A stretch of DNA of 64,000 nt, taken from NCBI RefSeq assembly GCF_016583785.1, contig NZ_NRRU01000005.1:1-64000 (forward strand). Reading direction: 5' to 3'. Source of the DNA: Rubrivivax gelatinosus. GTDB lineage: Bacteria; Pseudomonadota; Gammaproteobacteria; Burkholderiales; Burkholderiaceae_C. The stretch's first letter is position 1, and the number at the start of each line of letters is the position of its first letter. Below the pieces are notes generated by a model, which was given only the letters and a program-made list of their open reading frames with translations, was not told the origin of the DNA and did no database searches. The position numbers and the translations under genes are program-made. Positions 25,143-35,220 of the stretch are shown in pieces.

Positions 25143-26314
25143 TCACTTCAGAGCCGCAGTCCTCAGCGTGCGGGCGACGTAGGCGATCGCGAGCGCGCTG
25201 ATCAGTGCGCACACCAGCACCGGCGGCAGCAGTGCTGCCGCGTCCAGCGCCTCGCCGCGCAGCACGCGGCCCATCAGCGTCACCTGGGCCAGCGCCGGCA
25301 CCCAGACGTGCCAGGGCGCCTCGCCGCCCTGGTTGAACAGCGTCACCAGCGGCGCCAGCGTCACCGCGAGCACGACTACCGTCGTGTTCGCCTGCGCCTC
25401 CTTGAAGCTGCGGCAGCGGATCGCCACCGCCATCAGCAGCGCCGCCAGCGCCGCCGCCAGCGGCAGCAACAGCACGACGAAGGCCAGCGCCTCGGCCGGC
25501 CCGTAACGGAACATCACCGCCAGGGTGTCGCTGCGCAGCAGCCACTGCCCGGGCAGGAAACTCGCCGCGCTGAGCACGGCGATCATCATGCCGACGGCGG
25601 CGACCGCGCCCCATTTGCCCAGCACCAGCGCCGTGCGCGCCGCCGGGTTGCACAGCAGCGGCTCCAGCGAGCCACGCTCGCGTTCACCCGCCGTCGTGTC
25701 CAGAGCCGCGTTCAGCGCGCCGTAGACCACCGCCATCAGCACGAACAGCGGCAGCATGCCCAGCAGCTGCGCCGCGCGGGCCGCCGCGTCGGCCAGGTCG
25801 CGCTCCTCGATGCGCGCCACCTGCAGCAGCTGCGGTGCGACACCACGCAGCGCCAGCCGCAGCGTGCCCTGCTCCTGCACGAAACCCTGCACCAGCCGCT
25901 GCACGCGCGCGCTGCCGGTCGCCGCGCGCGTGTTCGCGCTGCTGCTCACCAGCTCCAGCACCGCCGGTTCGCCGCGCAGCAACTTCTGTTCGAAGTCGGC
26001 CGGCAGCACCAGCACCGGGTCGCCCAGCGTGCGGGCGCGCAGCTGGGCCTCGTAGTCGGCCGGCGCCTCGCGCAGCGTCCAGGCCTGGCGCTCGACGTAG
26101 TTGCGCAGCGTCGGCGCCGCGGCGATGTCGTGCACCAGCAGCTCGCGCGCCTCGGCACGCTCTTCCAGCGAAGACACCAGCACCGACAGCAGCACCAGCA
26201 CCAGCGGCCCCATCGCGACCGAACTGAGCAGCACGGTGAGCAGCGTGCGCCGGTCGCGCAGCGCGTCGACCAGCTCCTTGCGGAACACCGTCCAGGCCGA
26301 ACGCAGCAATGCGC

Positions 26315-26318
<4 letters not shown>
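25143..26318 (-). CDS. NatB-type ABC exporter permease
   Basis: The 391-residue product has the ABC-2/NatB topology: one N-terminal membrane segment (about 28-50), a large extracytoplasmic domain (50-185) and five C-terminal membrane segments, with the conserved ERERGSLEPLLCNPA loop. It belongs to the sodium-exporter/ABC-2 permease class, but the substrate is unknown. Its ATG overlaps the ATPase gene stop as ATGA. It is the last gene of a five-gene leftward operon that also encodes thioredoxin-like, glutaredoxin-like and peptidase proteins. Confidence 0.9.
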
Positions 26319-27072
<754 letters not shown>

Positions 27073-27076
<4 letters not shown>

Positions 27077-28521
27077 CGCGGCGCTCCCGGCGGCATGAAG
27101 GCACCGGGCCGCGGCAGCTTCGCGACGCAGCCGAAGTCGACCGCCAGCGCGGCGGCATCGGTCTCGGCATCGACGAAGCGGAACACCGCGTCGCGCACGC
27201 AGCCGATGGCCATGGTGCCGTGGCCGGCGTTGGGCACGACGACGTGCCGCGCCAGCGGCCCGAGCGCGGCCGCCGTGTGTTCGCCGTGGCGCGGCGGCGT
27301 CACCGGGTCGGCACTGCCCGACAGCAGCAGCGCCGCCACCGGCGAGCGGCCCATGCGGTAGAAGCCGGCCGGCACCTCGCCACGCGGCCAGTCGCGGCAG
27401 ACGGCGGCGTAGTCGTCGGCCAGCGCACGGCCGAAGTCGCGGCCCGTCGCCTCGCCCGGCGGCGCCAGCCGCGGCACATCCTCGGCGCAGATCACCGAGA
27501 AATGCAGCCCCTGGGCGATGCCGCGCCCGGACAGGTCGATGCCGGCCGACGCCAGCCCGAACAAACCATCGAAGCGCCCGGCTGCCGCCTCGCTGATAGC
27601 CGCCGGCAGCGCCGAACTCCAGGCCGGCAGGTACAGCGCCTGGCGCACCAGGCCGAGCACCAGCTCGCGCGACAGCAGCACGTTCTGGCGCCGGCCGGTG
27701 AACGGGTGCGTGACCTCGGCCTGGCGCGGCAGGCCGGCCAGCAGCGTCGCCCACGACGCCGTCAGCGCCGGGAAACGTGCGCGGCAGCCGGGCTCGAGTT
27801 CGCAGGCGGCGAGCACCGCGTCCAGCGCCGCCTGCGCGTCCAGCGACGCCGCCGCCGGCAGCACCATGTCCGGCGGCGCGACACCGTCCAGCACCAGGCG
27901 CCGCACCGCCTGCGGGAACTGGCGCTGGTACTCGATCGCGGCGCGGGTGCCGTAGGACACGCCGGCCAGGTCGATGCGTTCGGCGCCGAGCGCACGCCGC
28001 ACGGCGTCGACGTCCTGCACCGCCAGCGTCGTCGTGTAGAAACGCAGGTCGCCCAGCGGCGACTTCTGCAGCCGCTCGCGGCAGGCTTTCAGCGAAGCCA
28101 GCCGGCGCGACGGTTCGGCCTCGGTCAGCATCGACGCCAGCGCGTCGCCATCGTCGCAGTCCAGCGCCGCGCTGCGGCCGGTGCCACGCAGGTCGACGAG
28201 CACGATGTCGCGCCGGCTGCCCAGGCGCCCGAGCAGCCGCTCGACGCCGCCAGCGATGTCGATCGCGCCCTGCCCCGGGCCGCCAGCGAGGAACAGCACC
28301 GGGTCGGGCCGCGGCCGCCGCGCCTGCGCCGGCAGCACCGCGTACTGCACCACGATCGTCGGGCCGCCCGGTTTTGCCGGATCGAGCGGGCGCTTGATGC
28401 TGCCGCAGCGCGCCTCGTGTTCGACACCGGGCAGGCGGCAGGCCGTCGTCTGGGCCCAGGCCGGGCCGGCCAGCAGCGCGACGCCCAGCGCCGCCAGCCG
28501 CAGCAGCACGCCGGCGCTCAC
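27073..28521 (-). CDS. Secreted alpha/beta-hydrolase peptidase (tripeptidyl/prolyl aminopeptidase, TAP-like)
   Basis: The 482-residue product has a signal peptide (GTG start, Leu/Ala core, cleavage near AWA|Q at 22). The alpha/beta hydrolase fold carries the oxyanion FLAGGPGQGA, DLRGTGRS, nucleophile Ser in GVSYGTR, Asp in SGSADPVTP and His in PNAGHG. The C-terminal region is TAP-like. This is the S33 family of tripeptidyl or prolyl aminopeptidases acting in the periplasm. GTG at 28521 overlaps the stop of the preceding gene (GTGA). Co-transcription with an ABC exporter suggests peptide handling (inference). Confidence 0.88.
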
Positions 28522-28883
28522 GCCAGCAGCCGGCGCAGTTCGCCGCTGTCGTGAAGCGCTTTCAGCTCGTCGAAACCGCCGACGAGCACGCCGCGCACGA
28601 AGACCATCGGGAAGGTCGGCCAGCCGCTCCACATCTTCAGCGCATTGCGCCGCCGCCACTGGCTGAAGTAGCTGCCGTACTCGAGGTAGCGGTAGCGGAT
28701 GCCGGCGGCGTCGAGCAGGCGCCGCGCGCGGCGCGGGAACGGGTTCTGCGCCATGCCGACGACGACCACGGCCTCGGCCGCGAGCGCCGCCTGCACCTCG
28801 TGCACGATGCCGGCATGCAGGGCCGCGACACGTTCGCGGATCGCGGGGTGCAGGTGGTCGTCGTCCAGGGTGGCGCGCGGCAT
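28518..28883 (-). CDS. Glutaredoxin-fold protein lacking catalytic cysteine
   Basis: The 121-residue product has a glutaredoxin C-terminal half: WPTFPMVFVRGVLVGGFDEL (88-107, cis-Pro and GG-D motif as in Grx4) and a preceding RYRYLEYG strand. The expected active site CPFC/CGFS is NPFP at 47-50, and no Cys occurs anywhere in the protein. It cannot do dithiol or monothiol chemistry, so it may be a binding or regulatory adaptor. A TTG at 28901 could add six residues; the ATG at 28883 was chosen. It sits between a thioredoxin-domain protein and a secreted peptidase. Confidence 0.75.
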   Translation of the reverse strand: MPRATLDDDHLHPAIRERVAALHAGIVHEVQAALAAEAVVVVGMAQNPFPRRARRLLDAAGIRYRYLEYGSYFSQWRRRNALKMWSGWPTFPMVFVRGVLVGGFDELKALHDSGELRRLLA

Positions 28884-28953
28884 CGGGGACGAGGTTAACA
28901 AAGCCTGTGCGCCGCCGCCGTGCCGGCTTTAGGCCGGCGGACGGATGGTGGCC

Positions 28954-30513
28954 TCAACCGGCAGCGCGCGGCTGCAGCAGCGTGCGGCAGGTCTCGCGGG
29001 CACCGTCGGCGGCGTCGACCTTGCGGCAGACGCCGTCGAGCCGCGCCTGCAGCCGCTTCAGCGCCGCCGCGTGGCGGCCGCCTTGGTTCCAGGCGGCGAG
29101 CTTGGCGCCCAGGCGCTGCAGCGAGCGCACGCTGCGGCCCTGGAAGGCGCCAGCGTCGCGGCCGGCTTCGTCCAGCAGCTGCGCGGCGGTCTTCTCGATG
29201 CGCGCGCCGTCCTGCGGCGCCAGCTCGATCAGCGCGGCGACGTAGCCGCCGCCCCACTGCAGCCGCGTCGCCGGGCCTTCGCTCTTCTCGAAGGCCTGGC
29301 GGTACCAGCCGAGCGCGTCGTCGGTGCGGCCGAGCTTGCGCGCGTTGCCGCCGAGCTGGCTCATCAGGTAGTAGGGCGAATGGCTCTTGGTCAGGTTGGC
29401 CTTGAGCAGCGCGTCGCTCTCGGCCCAGAGGCCGGCGCGCGCCAGCAGGTGGGCGTCGCCGGTGATCACCGCCTGGCGTTCGTAACCGTCGCTGATCTCG
29501 CGCTCGTCGCGTGCCGCCTGCTCGCGCACCAGCTGCAGCAGCGCCGGCGCCAGCTCGACCTTGACGGCGTCCTCGGGCACGGCCAGGCGCGCCAGCTCGA
29601 CACGCGAGCCGAGCGCACCCTGGCGGTCGGCGCGCGACAGGCTGGCATCGGCGGCCAGCTTCTGCAGCGCGGCGTCGAACAGCGGCACCAGCGGCGAGCG
29701 CTCCGGCGCCTGGCCATCGGCCAACGCCCGCACCAGGTCGGCGGCGCTCCAGACGAAGACGTCGGCATGGCGCCGCGCCAGCGCCGGGTCGGCGGCGACG
29801 CGGCGCACACGTTCCCGCAGCGCCGCGTCGGCCTTGACGGCCCCCTTGCCTTCGTCGGCCACCAGCGCCTTCAGCCACAGCCGGGTCGTGGTCTCGTCGT
29901 CGGCCGCCGGCGCTGCGGCGGCCAGCCGGGCCAGCAGCGCGGCGCGTTCGGACAGCGCGACGACGCGGCCGTCGTCGACGTCCCAGGCGTAGAAGGCGAG
30001 TGCACGCCACTCGTTGGCGGCGAGCGTGCGGCCGGCGAGCGCGTCGGCGACCAGCGCCTTCACCGGCCGGCCGCCGGCCAGCGCCTGCTGCAGCAGCGCC
30101 AGCACCTGTTCGGGCTCGGCTTCGCCGGGCAGGCGCGTGATCTCGTGGCCGTCGGGTGCGAACAGCACCAGCGTCGGATAGGCGCTGACGCCGAAACGTT
30201 TGCCCAGCTTCTGTGCGCCGGGGCGGTCGCCGTCGACGTGCACGGCGACGAAGTTGCGCGCCTGCACGGCGAAATCCTGGCGGTTGAACAGCGTCGCCTT
30301 CAGCTGGTTGCACGGCGGGCACCAGGTCGCGCCCCAGTACAGCAGCACCGGCTTGTTCTCGGCGCGGGCGCGCACGAACGCGCGGTCGACGTCGGCGTCG
30401 GCCGCGGCCGGCACCCAGGCGACGTTCTTCGACGGCAGGCCCGGCGCGGCAGCGGCGGGCCCGGCGCCGACGAGGCAGACGGCAAGACAGCAGGCGGCGA
30501 GAGCGTGTTTCAT
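28954..30513 (-). CDS. Periplasmic thioredoxin-domain protein with helical repeats
   Basis: The 519-residue product has a signal peptide (residues 1-23), a thioredoxin domain with active site WCPPC at 64-68 in LLYWGATWCPPCNQL and cis-Pro AYPTLVLF, and a long alpha-helical C-terminal region (about 170-500) with TPR-like repeats (TDDALGWYRQAFEKSEG). The periplasmic placement suggests thiol-disulfide exchange on a repeat-bound client (inference). Length is unusual for a TlpA-type protein. It is the first gene of the leftward operon that continues with the Cys-less glutaredoxin-like gene 70 bases downstream. Divergent from prsT. Confidence 0.87.
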   Translation of the reverse strand: MKHALAACCLAVCLVGAGPAAAAPGLPSKNVAWVPAAADADVDRAFVRARAENKPVLLYWGATWCPPCNQLKATLFNRQDFAVQARNFVAVHVDGDRPGAQKLGKRFGVSAYPTLVLFAPDGHEITRLPGEAEPEQVLALLQQALAGGRPVKALVADALAGRTLAANEWRALAFYAWDVDDGRVVALSERAALLARLAAAAPAADDETTTRLWLKALVADEGKGAVKADAALRERVRRVAADPALARRHADVFVWSAADLVRALADGQAPERSPLVPLFDAALQKLAADASLSRADRQGALGSRVELARLAVPEDAVKVELAPALLQLVREQAARDEREISDGYERQAVITGDAHLLARAGLWAESDALLKANLTKSHSPYYLMSQLGGNARKLGRTDDALGWYRQAFEKSEGPATRLQWGGGYVAALIELAPQDGARIEKTAAQLLDEAGRDAGAFQGRSVRSLQRLGAKLAAWNQGGRHAAALKRLQARLDGVCRKVDAADGARETCRTLLQPRAAG

Positions 30514-30668
30514 CCGGCGGCGATGGGTAACGGGGACGGCGGATTGTGCGCCGGGGGCCACGCGCACACCCCCCGTGTCGCGGGGGCCGGGCCGGTGGCG
30601 GGGCCATCGGCCACGGCATGAAGTCACGACCCGCCGGCCGCGGGGTGCCCGGCGGTGGCGCACTCTTC

Positions 30669-30674
30669 TACGAT
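30669..30674 (+). promoter_or_regulatory. Possible -10 element of prsT
   Basis: TACGAT lies 6 bases before the GTG start of prsT. A weak GCGGGA overlaps the start region. A transcript from here would begin near the start codon (leaderless). Confidence 0.35.
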
Positions 30675-30680
30675 GCGGGA

Positions 30681-33485
30681 GTGAAAATTCGTAACGCCTT
30701 TGTCCCGATGCGGCCGGCGCTGTTCGCTCTGGCGTTCACGGCGGCCGTGGCCGCGCACGCGGCCGACATGAAGTCGGCGCGCTTCTACGAAGACGCGCTC
30801 TCGCGCTACGAGAAACGCGACTACGCCGGCGCCGTCGTGCAGCTGAAGAACGCGCTGAAGACGGACAAGACCCAGCTGCCGGTGCACGTGCTGCTGGGCA
30901 AGGCGCTGCTGGCCAACGGCGACGCCGTCGGTGCGCAGGTCGCCTTCGAAGAGGCGCTGCGCCTGGGCGTCAACCGCGCCGAGGTGGTGCTGCCGCTGGC
31001 CCAGGCGATGGTCGGCCAGGGCAAGCCCCAGGCGCTGCTGGAGCAGCCGCGTTTCGCGCCGGCCGGGCTGCCGACCGAGCTGCGCGCGGCGATGACGGTG
31101 ATGCGCGCCGACGCCAGCGCCGACACCGGCGACGCCCGCAGCGCGCTGCAGCTGCTCGACGAGGCCAAGGCGCTGGCGCCGCGCGATCCCGGCCCCTGGC
31201 TGGCGGAAGTGACGCTGCGTTTGCGCACCGGCCTGCCCAACGAGGCCCAGGCCGCGGCCGACAAGGCGCTGGCACTGGCGCCGGGCCTGGCCCAGGCGCA
31301 CTACCTGCGCGGCACCGTCGCCCACGCCAGAGGGCAGTTCCAGGCCGCGCTCGACAGCTACGGCCGCGCGCTCGGCATCGATCCGGCGCAGGTCGAGGCG
31401 CTGGTCTCGCGCGCCGGCCTGCTGCTGGACCTGCAGCGCACGGCCGATGCCCAGCGCGACGTCGATCGCCTGCGCAAAGCCGCGCCGGCCGATCCTCGCG
31501 GCGCCTACCTGCAGGCGCTGCTGGCCGAAAAGGCCGGCCGCGGTACCGAGTCGCGCGCCGCGCTGCGCGACGTCACCGGGCTGCTGGACCCGGTGCCGAT
31601 GGAATACCTGCGCTACCGGCCGCAGCTGCTGATGCTCGGCGGTCTGGCCCACTACGGCCTGGGCGAGCAGGAGAAGGCCCTGCCCTACCTCGAGGCCGTG
31701 CAACGTGCGCTGCCCGGCACCGGTGCCGCCAAGCTGATCGCCCAGATCCAGCTGACGCAGAACAACGTCGACCGAGCGATCGAGTCGCTCGAGACCTACC
31801 TGCGCCGTCACCCCCAGGACAGCCAGGCGACGCTGCTGCTGGCCGCGGCGCAGATGGCGCAGGGCCGCCACGCCCGTGCCGCGGCGATCGCCGAGGAGGC
31901 GCTGCGCCAAGGCGACTCGCCGCAGATGCGCGGCCTGCTCGGACTCAGCCTGGCCGCCGGCGGCAAGATGCCGGACGCGGTGCAGGCGCTGGAAGCCGCG
32001 TTCAAGGCCGACCCGAAACAGCTGCCGGCCGGCATCGCGCTGGCGCAGATCCGGCTGCAGTCGGGCGACGCCCGCCGCGCCGCGCAAATCGTGCAGACGC
32101 TGCTGCAGAACCACCCGCGCCAGCCCGGCCTGCTCAACCTGCTGGGCAGTGCCAAGGCGCGGCTGGGCGACAGCTCGGGCGCACGCCAGGCCTTCGAGCA
32201 GGCGCTGGCGCTGGACCCGCGTTTCGTCGCGCCGCAGGTGCAGCTGGCCCGGCTGGATGCCGCCGCCGGCAAGCCCGACGCCGCGCAGCAGCGGCTGCAG
32301 CAGGCTCTGGCGCAGGACGACAAAGCGCTCGAGCCGACGCTCGAGATGGCCCGTCTGTCCGAGCGCCGCGGCCGCCTGGACGACGCGCGCCGCTGGTACG
32401 AGAAGGCCGACGACGTCGCCGGCCCCAACCTCTTCGACGCCGCGCTCGAACTGGTCGACTTCCATCTGCGCCACGACCAGCCGGAGGCGGCGCGCGAAGC
32501 CGCCAAGCGGCTGACGACCCGCGCCCCGGAGGCGGTGCCGGTGCTGATCACGCTGGCGCGTGTCTCGCTGGCCAACGACGACCTCCCGGCCGCCCGCACC
32601 GGTCTGACGCGGGCCTCGACGCTGGCCGACCACGACGTCGGCGCGCTGGTGCGCATCGCGCTGCTGCAGCTGGCCGCCAACCACGCCCAGGGCGCGCAGC
32701 ACACGCTGAACAAGGCGCTGGCCGAGCGCCCGGACTCGGTCCCGGTGCAGGCGCTGATGGTCGACGCCGAGATCCGCGGCGGCGACGTCGCCGCCGCCGA
32801 CAAACGCGCCCGTTCCCTGGCGGCGCAATATCCGAAGCTGGCCGTCGGCCAGGCGCTGCTGGGTGACGTCGCGCTGGCGCGCGGGCAGACAGCGGCGGCG
32901 GTGGAGGCCTACCGCGGCGCGCACCGGCTGCAGCCCAGCTCCGAGAGCCTGCTGCGCCTGTACCGTGTGCTCGCGCCCCGAGAGCCGGCCGCGGCGCAGA
33001 CGCTGCTCGAGCACTGGCTGGCGACGAACCCGCGCGACCTGGTCGTGCGCCGCACGCTGGCCGACGGCTACGCCCGCGCCGGCCAGTGGCCCGCCGCCGC
33101 CAGCGCCTACCAGGCGCTGCTGAAGCAGACGCCGGACGACGCCGAAGCGTTGAACAACCTCGCGCAGGTGCAGATCCGTCAGAAGGATGCGGCAGCGCTG
33201 CAGACCGCCGAACGAGCCCTAGCGCTCAAACCCGGCGCGCCGCACATCCTGGGCACCGCCGGCTGGGCCGCCTTCCAGGCCGGACAGACCGACAAGGCGC
33301 TGCAGCGGCTGCGCGACGCGCGCCTGCGCGACCCGGGCAATGCGAGCACGCGCTATTACCTCGCGACCGTACTCGCGCGCTCCGGCCGCACGGCCGAAGC
33401 GCGTGAGGAAGTGCAGGCCGCGCTGCGCACACCGTCTTTTGCCGAGGCGAAAGACGCCCAGACGCTGCTGCAGGCCCTCAAGTGA
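30681..33485 (+). CDS. prsT: PEP-CTERM system TPR-repeat protein PrsT
   Basis: The 934-residue product has a signal peptide (basic start, hydrophobic core ending AAHAA) and then almost continuous TPR repeats, for example ALSRYEKRDYAGAVVQLKNAL and AEALNNLAQVQIRQKDAAALQ. Size and architecture match PrsT, the TPR protein of the exosortase (XrtA/PEP-CTERM) system, which associates with exopolysaccharide and protein sorting. It starts at GTG 30681; the frame extends upstream without support. The next gene is a PEP-CTERM cargo protein, supporting the call. xrtA, prsK and prsR are not in the window. Confidence 0.9.
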   Translation: MKIRNAFVPMRPALFALAFTAAVAAHAADMKSARFYEDALSRYEKRDYAGAVVQLKNALKTDKTQLPVHVLLGKALLANGDAVGAQVAFEEALRLGVNRAEVVLPLAQAMVGQGKPQALLEQPRFAPAGLPTELRAAMTVMRADASADTGDARSALQLLDEAKALAPRDPGPWLAEVTLRLRTGLPNEAQAAADKALALAPGLAQAHYLRGTVAHARGQFQAALDSYGRALGIDPAQVEALVSRAGLLLDLQRTADAQRDVDRLRKAAPADPRGAYLQALLAEKAGRGTESRAALRDVTGLLDPVPMEYLRYRPQLLMLGGLAHYGLGEQEKALPYLEAVQRALPGTGAAKLIAQIQLTQNNVDRAIESLETYLRRHPQDSQATLLLAAAQMAQGRHARAAAIAEEALRQGDSPQMRGLLGLSLAAGGKMPDAVQALEAAFKADPKQLPAGIALAQIRLQSGDARRAAQIVQTLLQNHPRQPGLLNLLGSAKARLGDSSGARQAFEQALALDPRFVAPQVQLARLDAAAGKPDAAQQRLQQALAQDDKALEPTLEMARLSERRGRLDDARRWYEKADDVAGPNLFDAALELVDFHLRHDQPEAAREAAKRLTTRAPEAVPVLITLARVSLANDDLPAARTGLTRASTLADHDVGALVRIALLQLAANHAQGAQHTLNKALAERPDSVPVQALMVDAEIRGGDVAAADKRARSLAAQYPKLAVGQALLGDVALARGQTAAAVEAYRGAHRLQPSSESLLRLYRVLAPREPAAAQTLLEHWLATNPRDLVVRRTLADGYARAGQWPAAASAYQALLKQTPDDAEALNNLAQVQIRQKDAAALQTAERALALKPGAPHILGTAGWAAFQAGQTDKALQRLRDARLRDPGNASTRYYLATVLARSGRTAEAREEVQAALRTPSFAEAKDAQTLLQALK

Positions 33486-33514
33486 GGGAGGTGCCGGGTG
33501 TCGCAACTTCTTAC

Positions 33515-33542
33515 ATCCACCGCGACGTACTACGCGGATGGC
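33515..33542. promoter_or_regulatory. Imperfect inverted repeat upstream of the PEP-CTERM promoter
   Basis: CCACCGCG and CGCGGATGG form an imperfect dyad around ACGTACTA, 35-60 bases upstream of the sigma-54 promoter. This is a suitable place for an enhancer-binding protein such as PrsR. It has no T-run, so it is unlikely to be the prsT terminator. Confidence 0.4.
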
Positions 33543-33576
33543 ATGCAAGTCATTGATGGGATTCAGAAAATCTGGC

Positions 33577-33592
33577 TGGCGCGAGGTTTGCT
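33577..33592 (+). promoter_or_regulatory. Sigma-54 promoter of the PEP-CTERM cargo gene
   Basis: TGGCGCGAGGTTTGCT matches TGGCACG-N4-TTGCW with one change and has exactly ten bases between the GG (-24) and GC (-12). Transcription would begin near 33604, 44 bases before the ATG. PEP-CTERM systems commonly use the sigma-54 activator PrsR, so this site fits. Confidence 0.85.
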
Positions 33593-33647
33593 TGGAGCCA
33601 CGGCAAGTGGCGGCGGAAACGGTGCCGGTGTATTCGAAGGAAATCCG

Positions 33648-34457
33648 ATGAAAACGAAAGCAAGACAGATCACCACCGCGGCGCTGATGGCCGTGGGCCT
33701 CGGATTCGCCGGCGCGGCATCGGCGCAGAGCACCTGGAACCTGTCGACCGACGCCTGCGACCCCAACGGCCTGAACCCCGGCGCCGCCGGCTGCACGATC
33801 GGCGGCGTCACCGCCACCGTCACCGCCTGGGGCAACAGCGGCAGCGGCGGCACCTTCGTCGCCGCCAAGATCACCGACCAGAGCAGCAGCGGCGTCGGCG
33901 CGACGAGCTCCTACGGCGGCAAGACCGAAGTCAGCAACGACGGCAAGAACCACGCGATCGACAACGTCGGCGGCTCCGGCAGCCTGGGCGCGAGCACGGA
34001 ACTGGTGATGGTCCAGTTCAGCAGCGCGCTGATCCTGAACCAGTTCTCGATCGGCTGGTACTACAGCTACGGCGACGCCGACGTCTCGGTGCTGCGCTGG
34101 GACGGCACCGGCACGCCCGACCTGGCCACCACCTCGCTGACCAACTACGCCTCCAAGGGCTGGACGCTGGTGTCCAGCAGCGATCTGGTGCCGGACAAGA
34201 CCGCCAAGGTGACGGGCTCGACGGCTTCGAGCTGGTGGCTGATCAGCAGCTACTTCGGCGCCACGACGACCGCCGCCGACGGCTCGGGCGCGCTCGACAA
34301 GGGCAACGACTACTTCAAGCTGCTGTCGTTCACCGCGACGGCCTCCACTGGTGGCGGCGGCGGTGGCGCCGCCCCGGAACCGGGTTCGCTCGCGCTGGCC
34401 GGCCTGGCACTCGTCGGCCTGGTGGGCGCGCAGCGCCGCCGTGCGCGCAAGCTCTGA
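33648..34457 (+). CDS. PEP-CTERM sorting domain-containing exported protein
   Basis: The 269-residue product has a signal peptide (MKTKARQ start, cleavage near ASA|Q at 27). A secreted domain is rich in Ser, Thr, Gly, Asp and Asn, and the C-terminal sorting signal is PEP at about 243, a hydrophobic stretch and RRRARKL. Exosortase A recognises this tail and cleaves it, releasing the protein to the surface matrix. The mature domain contains the SIGWYYSYGDADVSVLRWDG block typical of exosortase-dependent surface proteins (EDSAP); no enzyme motif is seen. SD sequence GAAGGA precedes the ATG. It follows prsT and has its own sigma-54 promoter. Confidence 0.92.
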   Translation: MKTKARQITTAALMAVGLGFAGAASAQSTWNLSTDACDPNGLNPGAAGCTIGGVTATVTAWGNSGSGGTFVAAKITDQSSSGVGATSSYGGKTEVSNDGKNHAIDNVGGSGSLGASTELVMVQFSSALILNQFSIGWYYSYGDADVSVLRWDGTGTPDLATTSLTNYASKGWTLVSSSDLVPDKTAKVTGSTASSWWLISSYFGATTTAADGSGALDKGNDYFKLLSFTATASTGGGGGGAAPEPGSLALAGLALVGLVGAQRRRARKL

Positions 34458-34479
34458 GTCCCGCACAACTTCGTCCGTC

Positions 34480-34506
34480 GGGCCGGCACTGCCGGCCCGT
34501 TTTTTT
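34480..34506 (+). terminator. Intrinsic terminator after the PEP-CTERM gene
   Basis: GGGCCGGC (34480-34487), loop ACT, GCCGGCCC (34491-34498) and then GTTTTTTT form a strong terminator 23 bases after the stop codon. The T-run abuts the stop of the convergent downstream gene. Confidence 0.9.
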
Positions 34507-35219
34507 CAGGCCGGCGCTTCGTCCGCACCGCCCAGCCAGGTCTGGCCACCGTCCTCGTCGCCCGGCTCGGCATTCGCACGCGCCAGCGCCATCCAGACCG
34601 CGAACGGCACCCGCGCCGCACGCCGCGGAGCGGCGCGGGCGACCTCCAGCCGGCCGTCCTCCGCCGCCAGCATCACGCCGTAACACGCCGGCACCTCGTC
34701 GACGGTCGCGATGCCTTCGCGCAGCACATACCAGCACTGGCTGGCCAGCGCCCGGTAGGCCGCGCCCTTGTCGGGCCGGCGCAAATCGGCCAGCAGGTCG
34801 GCGCGGCGCACCTTGATCTCGTGCACCAACGGCTCGGCGTAGTCCTCGACCGTGGTGTGGCGGATCGAGAACACATCGGGCATCGCCACCACCCAGCGCG
34901 CCGCGCCGTGCTCGCCGTCCAGCGGCGCGCGCAGCGCCAGGCCGCGCCAGACGATGCGCCCGGCGCGCTGCATCTCGCGCGCGATGCGCCCGACCAGCGC
35001 CTCGTGGGCGTCGAAGGCCCCGCGGTTGCGCTGCAGCGTCGCCGCCAGCAGCGCGACACCGGTGTCGCTGACGATCAGCGTCTCGCGCCCGGCCTCGTCC
35101 CAGCGGCGCTGCAGCAGGCCGGCGGCGAGCAGGTCGATCTCGATCGCGTCGCGGCAGGGCCAGCCGGCCGAGCGCCAGATCTCGCGCAGGCGCCGCCGGT
35201 GGGCGGCACTGGGCTCCAC
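34506..35219 (-). CDS. MmcB-like PD-(D/E)XK nuclease-fold protein
   Basis: The 237-residue product has an N-terminal region of about 100 residues with a winged-helix look (IEIDLLAAGLLQRRW, TLIVSDTGVALLAATLQRNR) and a C-terminal segment with a classic PD-(D/E)XK layout: PD at 114-115, then E134-I-K136 in VHEIKVRRADLLADLRR. The EIK-x2-RADxLxD segment resembles MmcB, a damage-inducible DNA repair protein, but I cannot claim family membership. It is the last gene of the egtB-egtD-DUF427 transcript with a 1-base gap. Role unknown; a repair or nuclease function is inference. Confidence 0.7.
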   Translation of the reverse strand: MEPSAAHRRRLREIWRSAGWPCRDAIEIDLLAAGLLQRRWDEAGRETLIVSDTGVALLAATLQRNRGAFDAHEALVGRIAREMQRAGRIVWRGLALRAPLDGEHGAARWVVAMPDVFSIRHTTVEDYAEPLVHEIKVRRADLLADLRRPDKGAAYRALASQCWYVLREGIATVDEVPACYGVMLAAEDGRLEVARAAPRRAARVPFAVWMALARANAEPGDEDGGQTWLGGADEAPA

Positions 35220-35220
35220 C

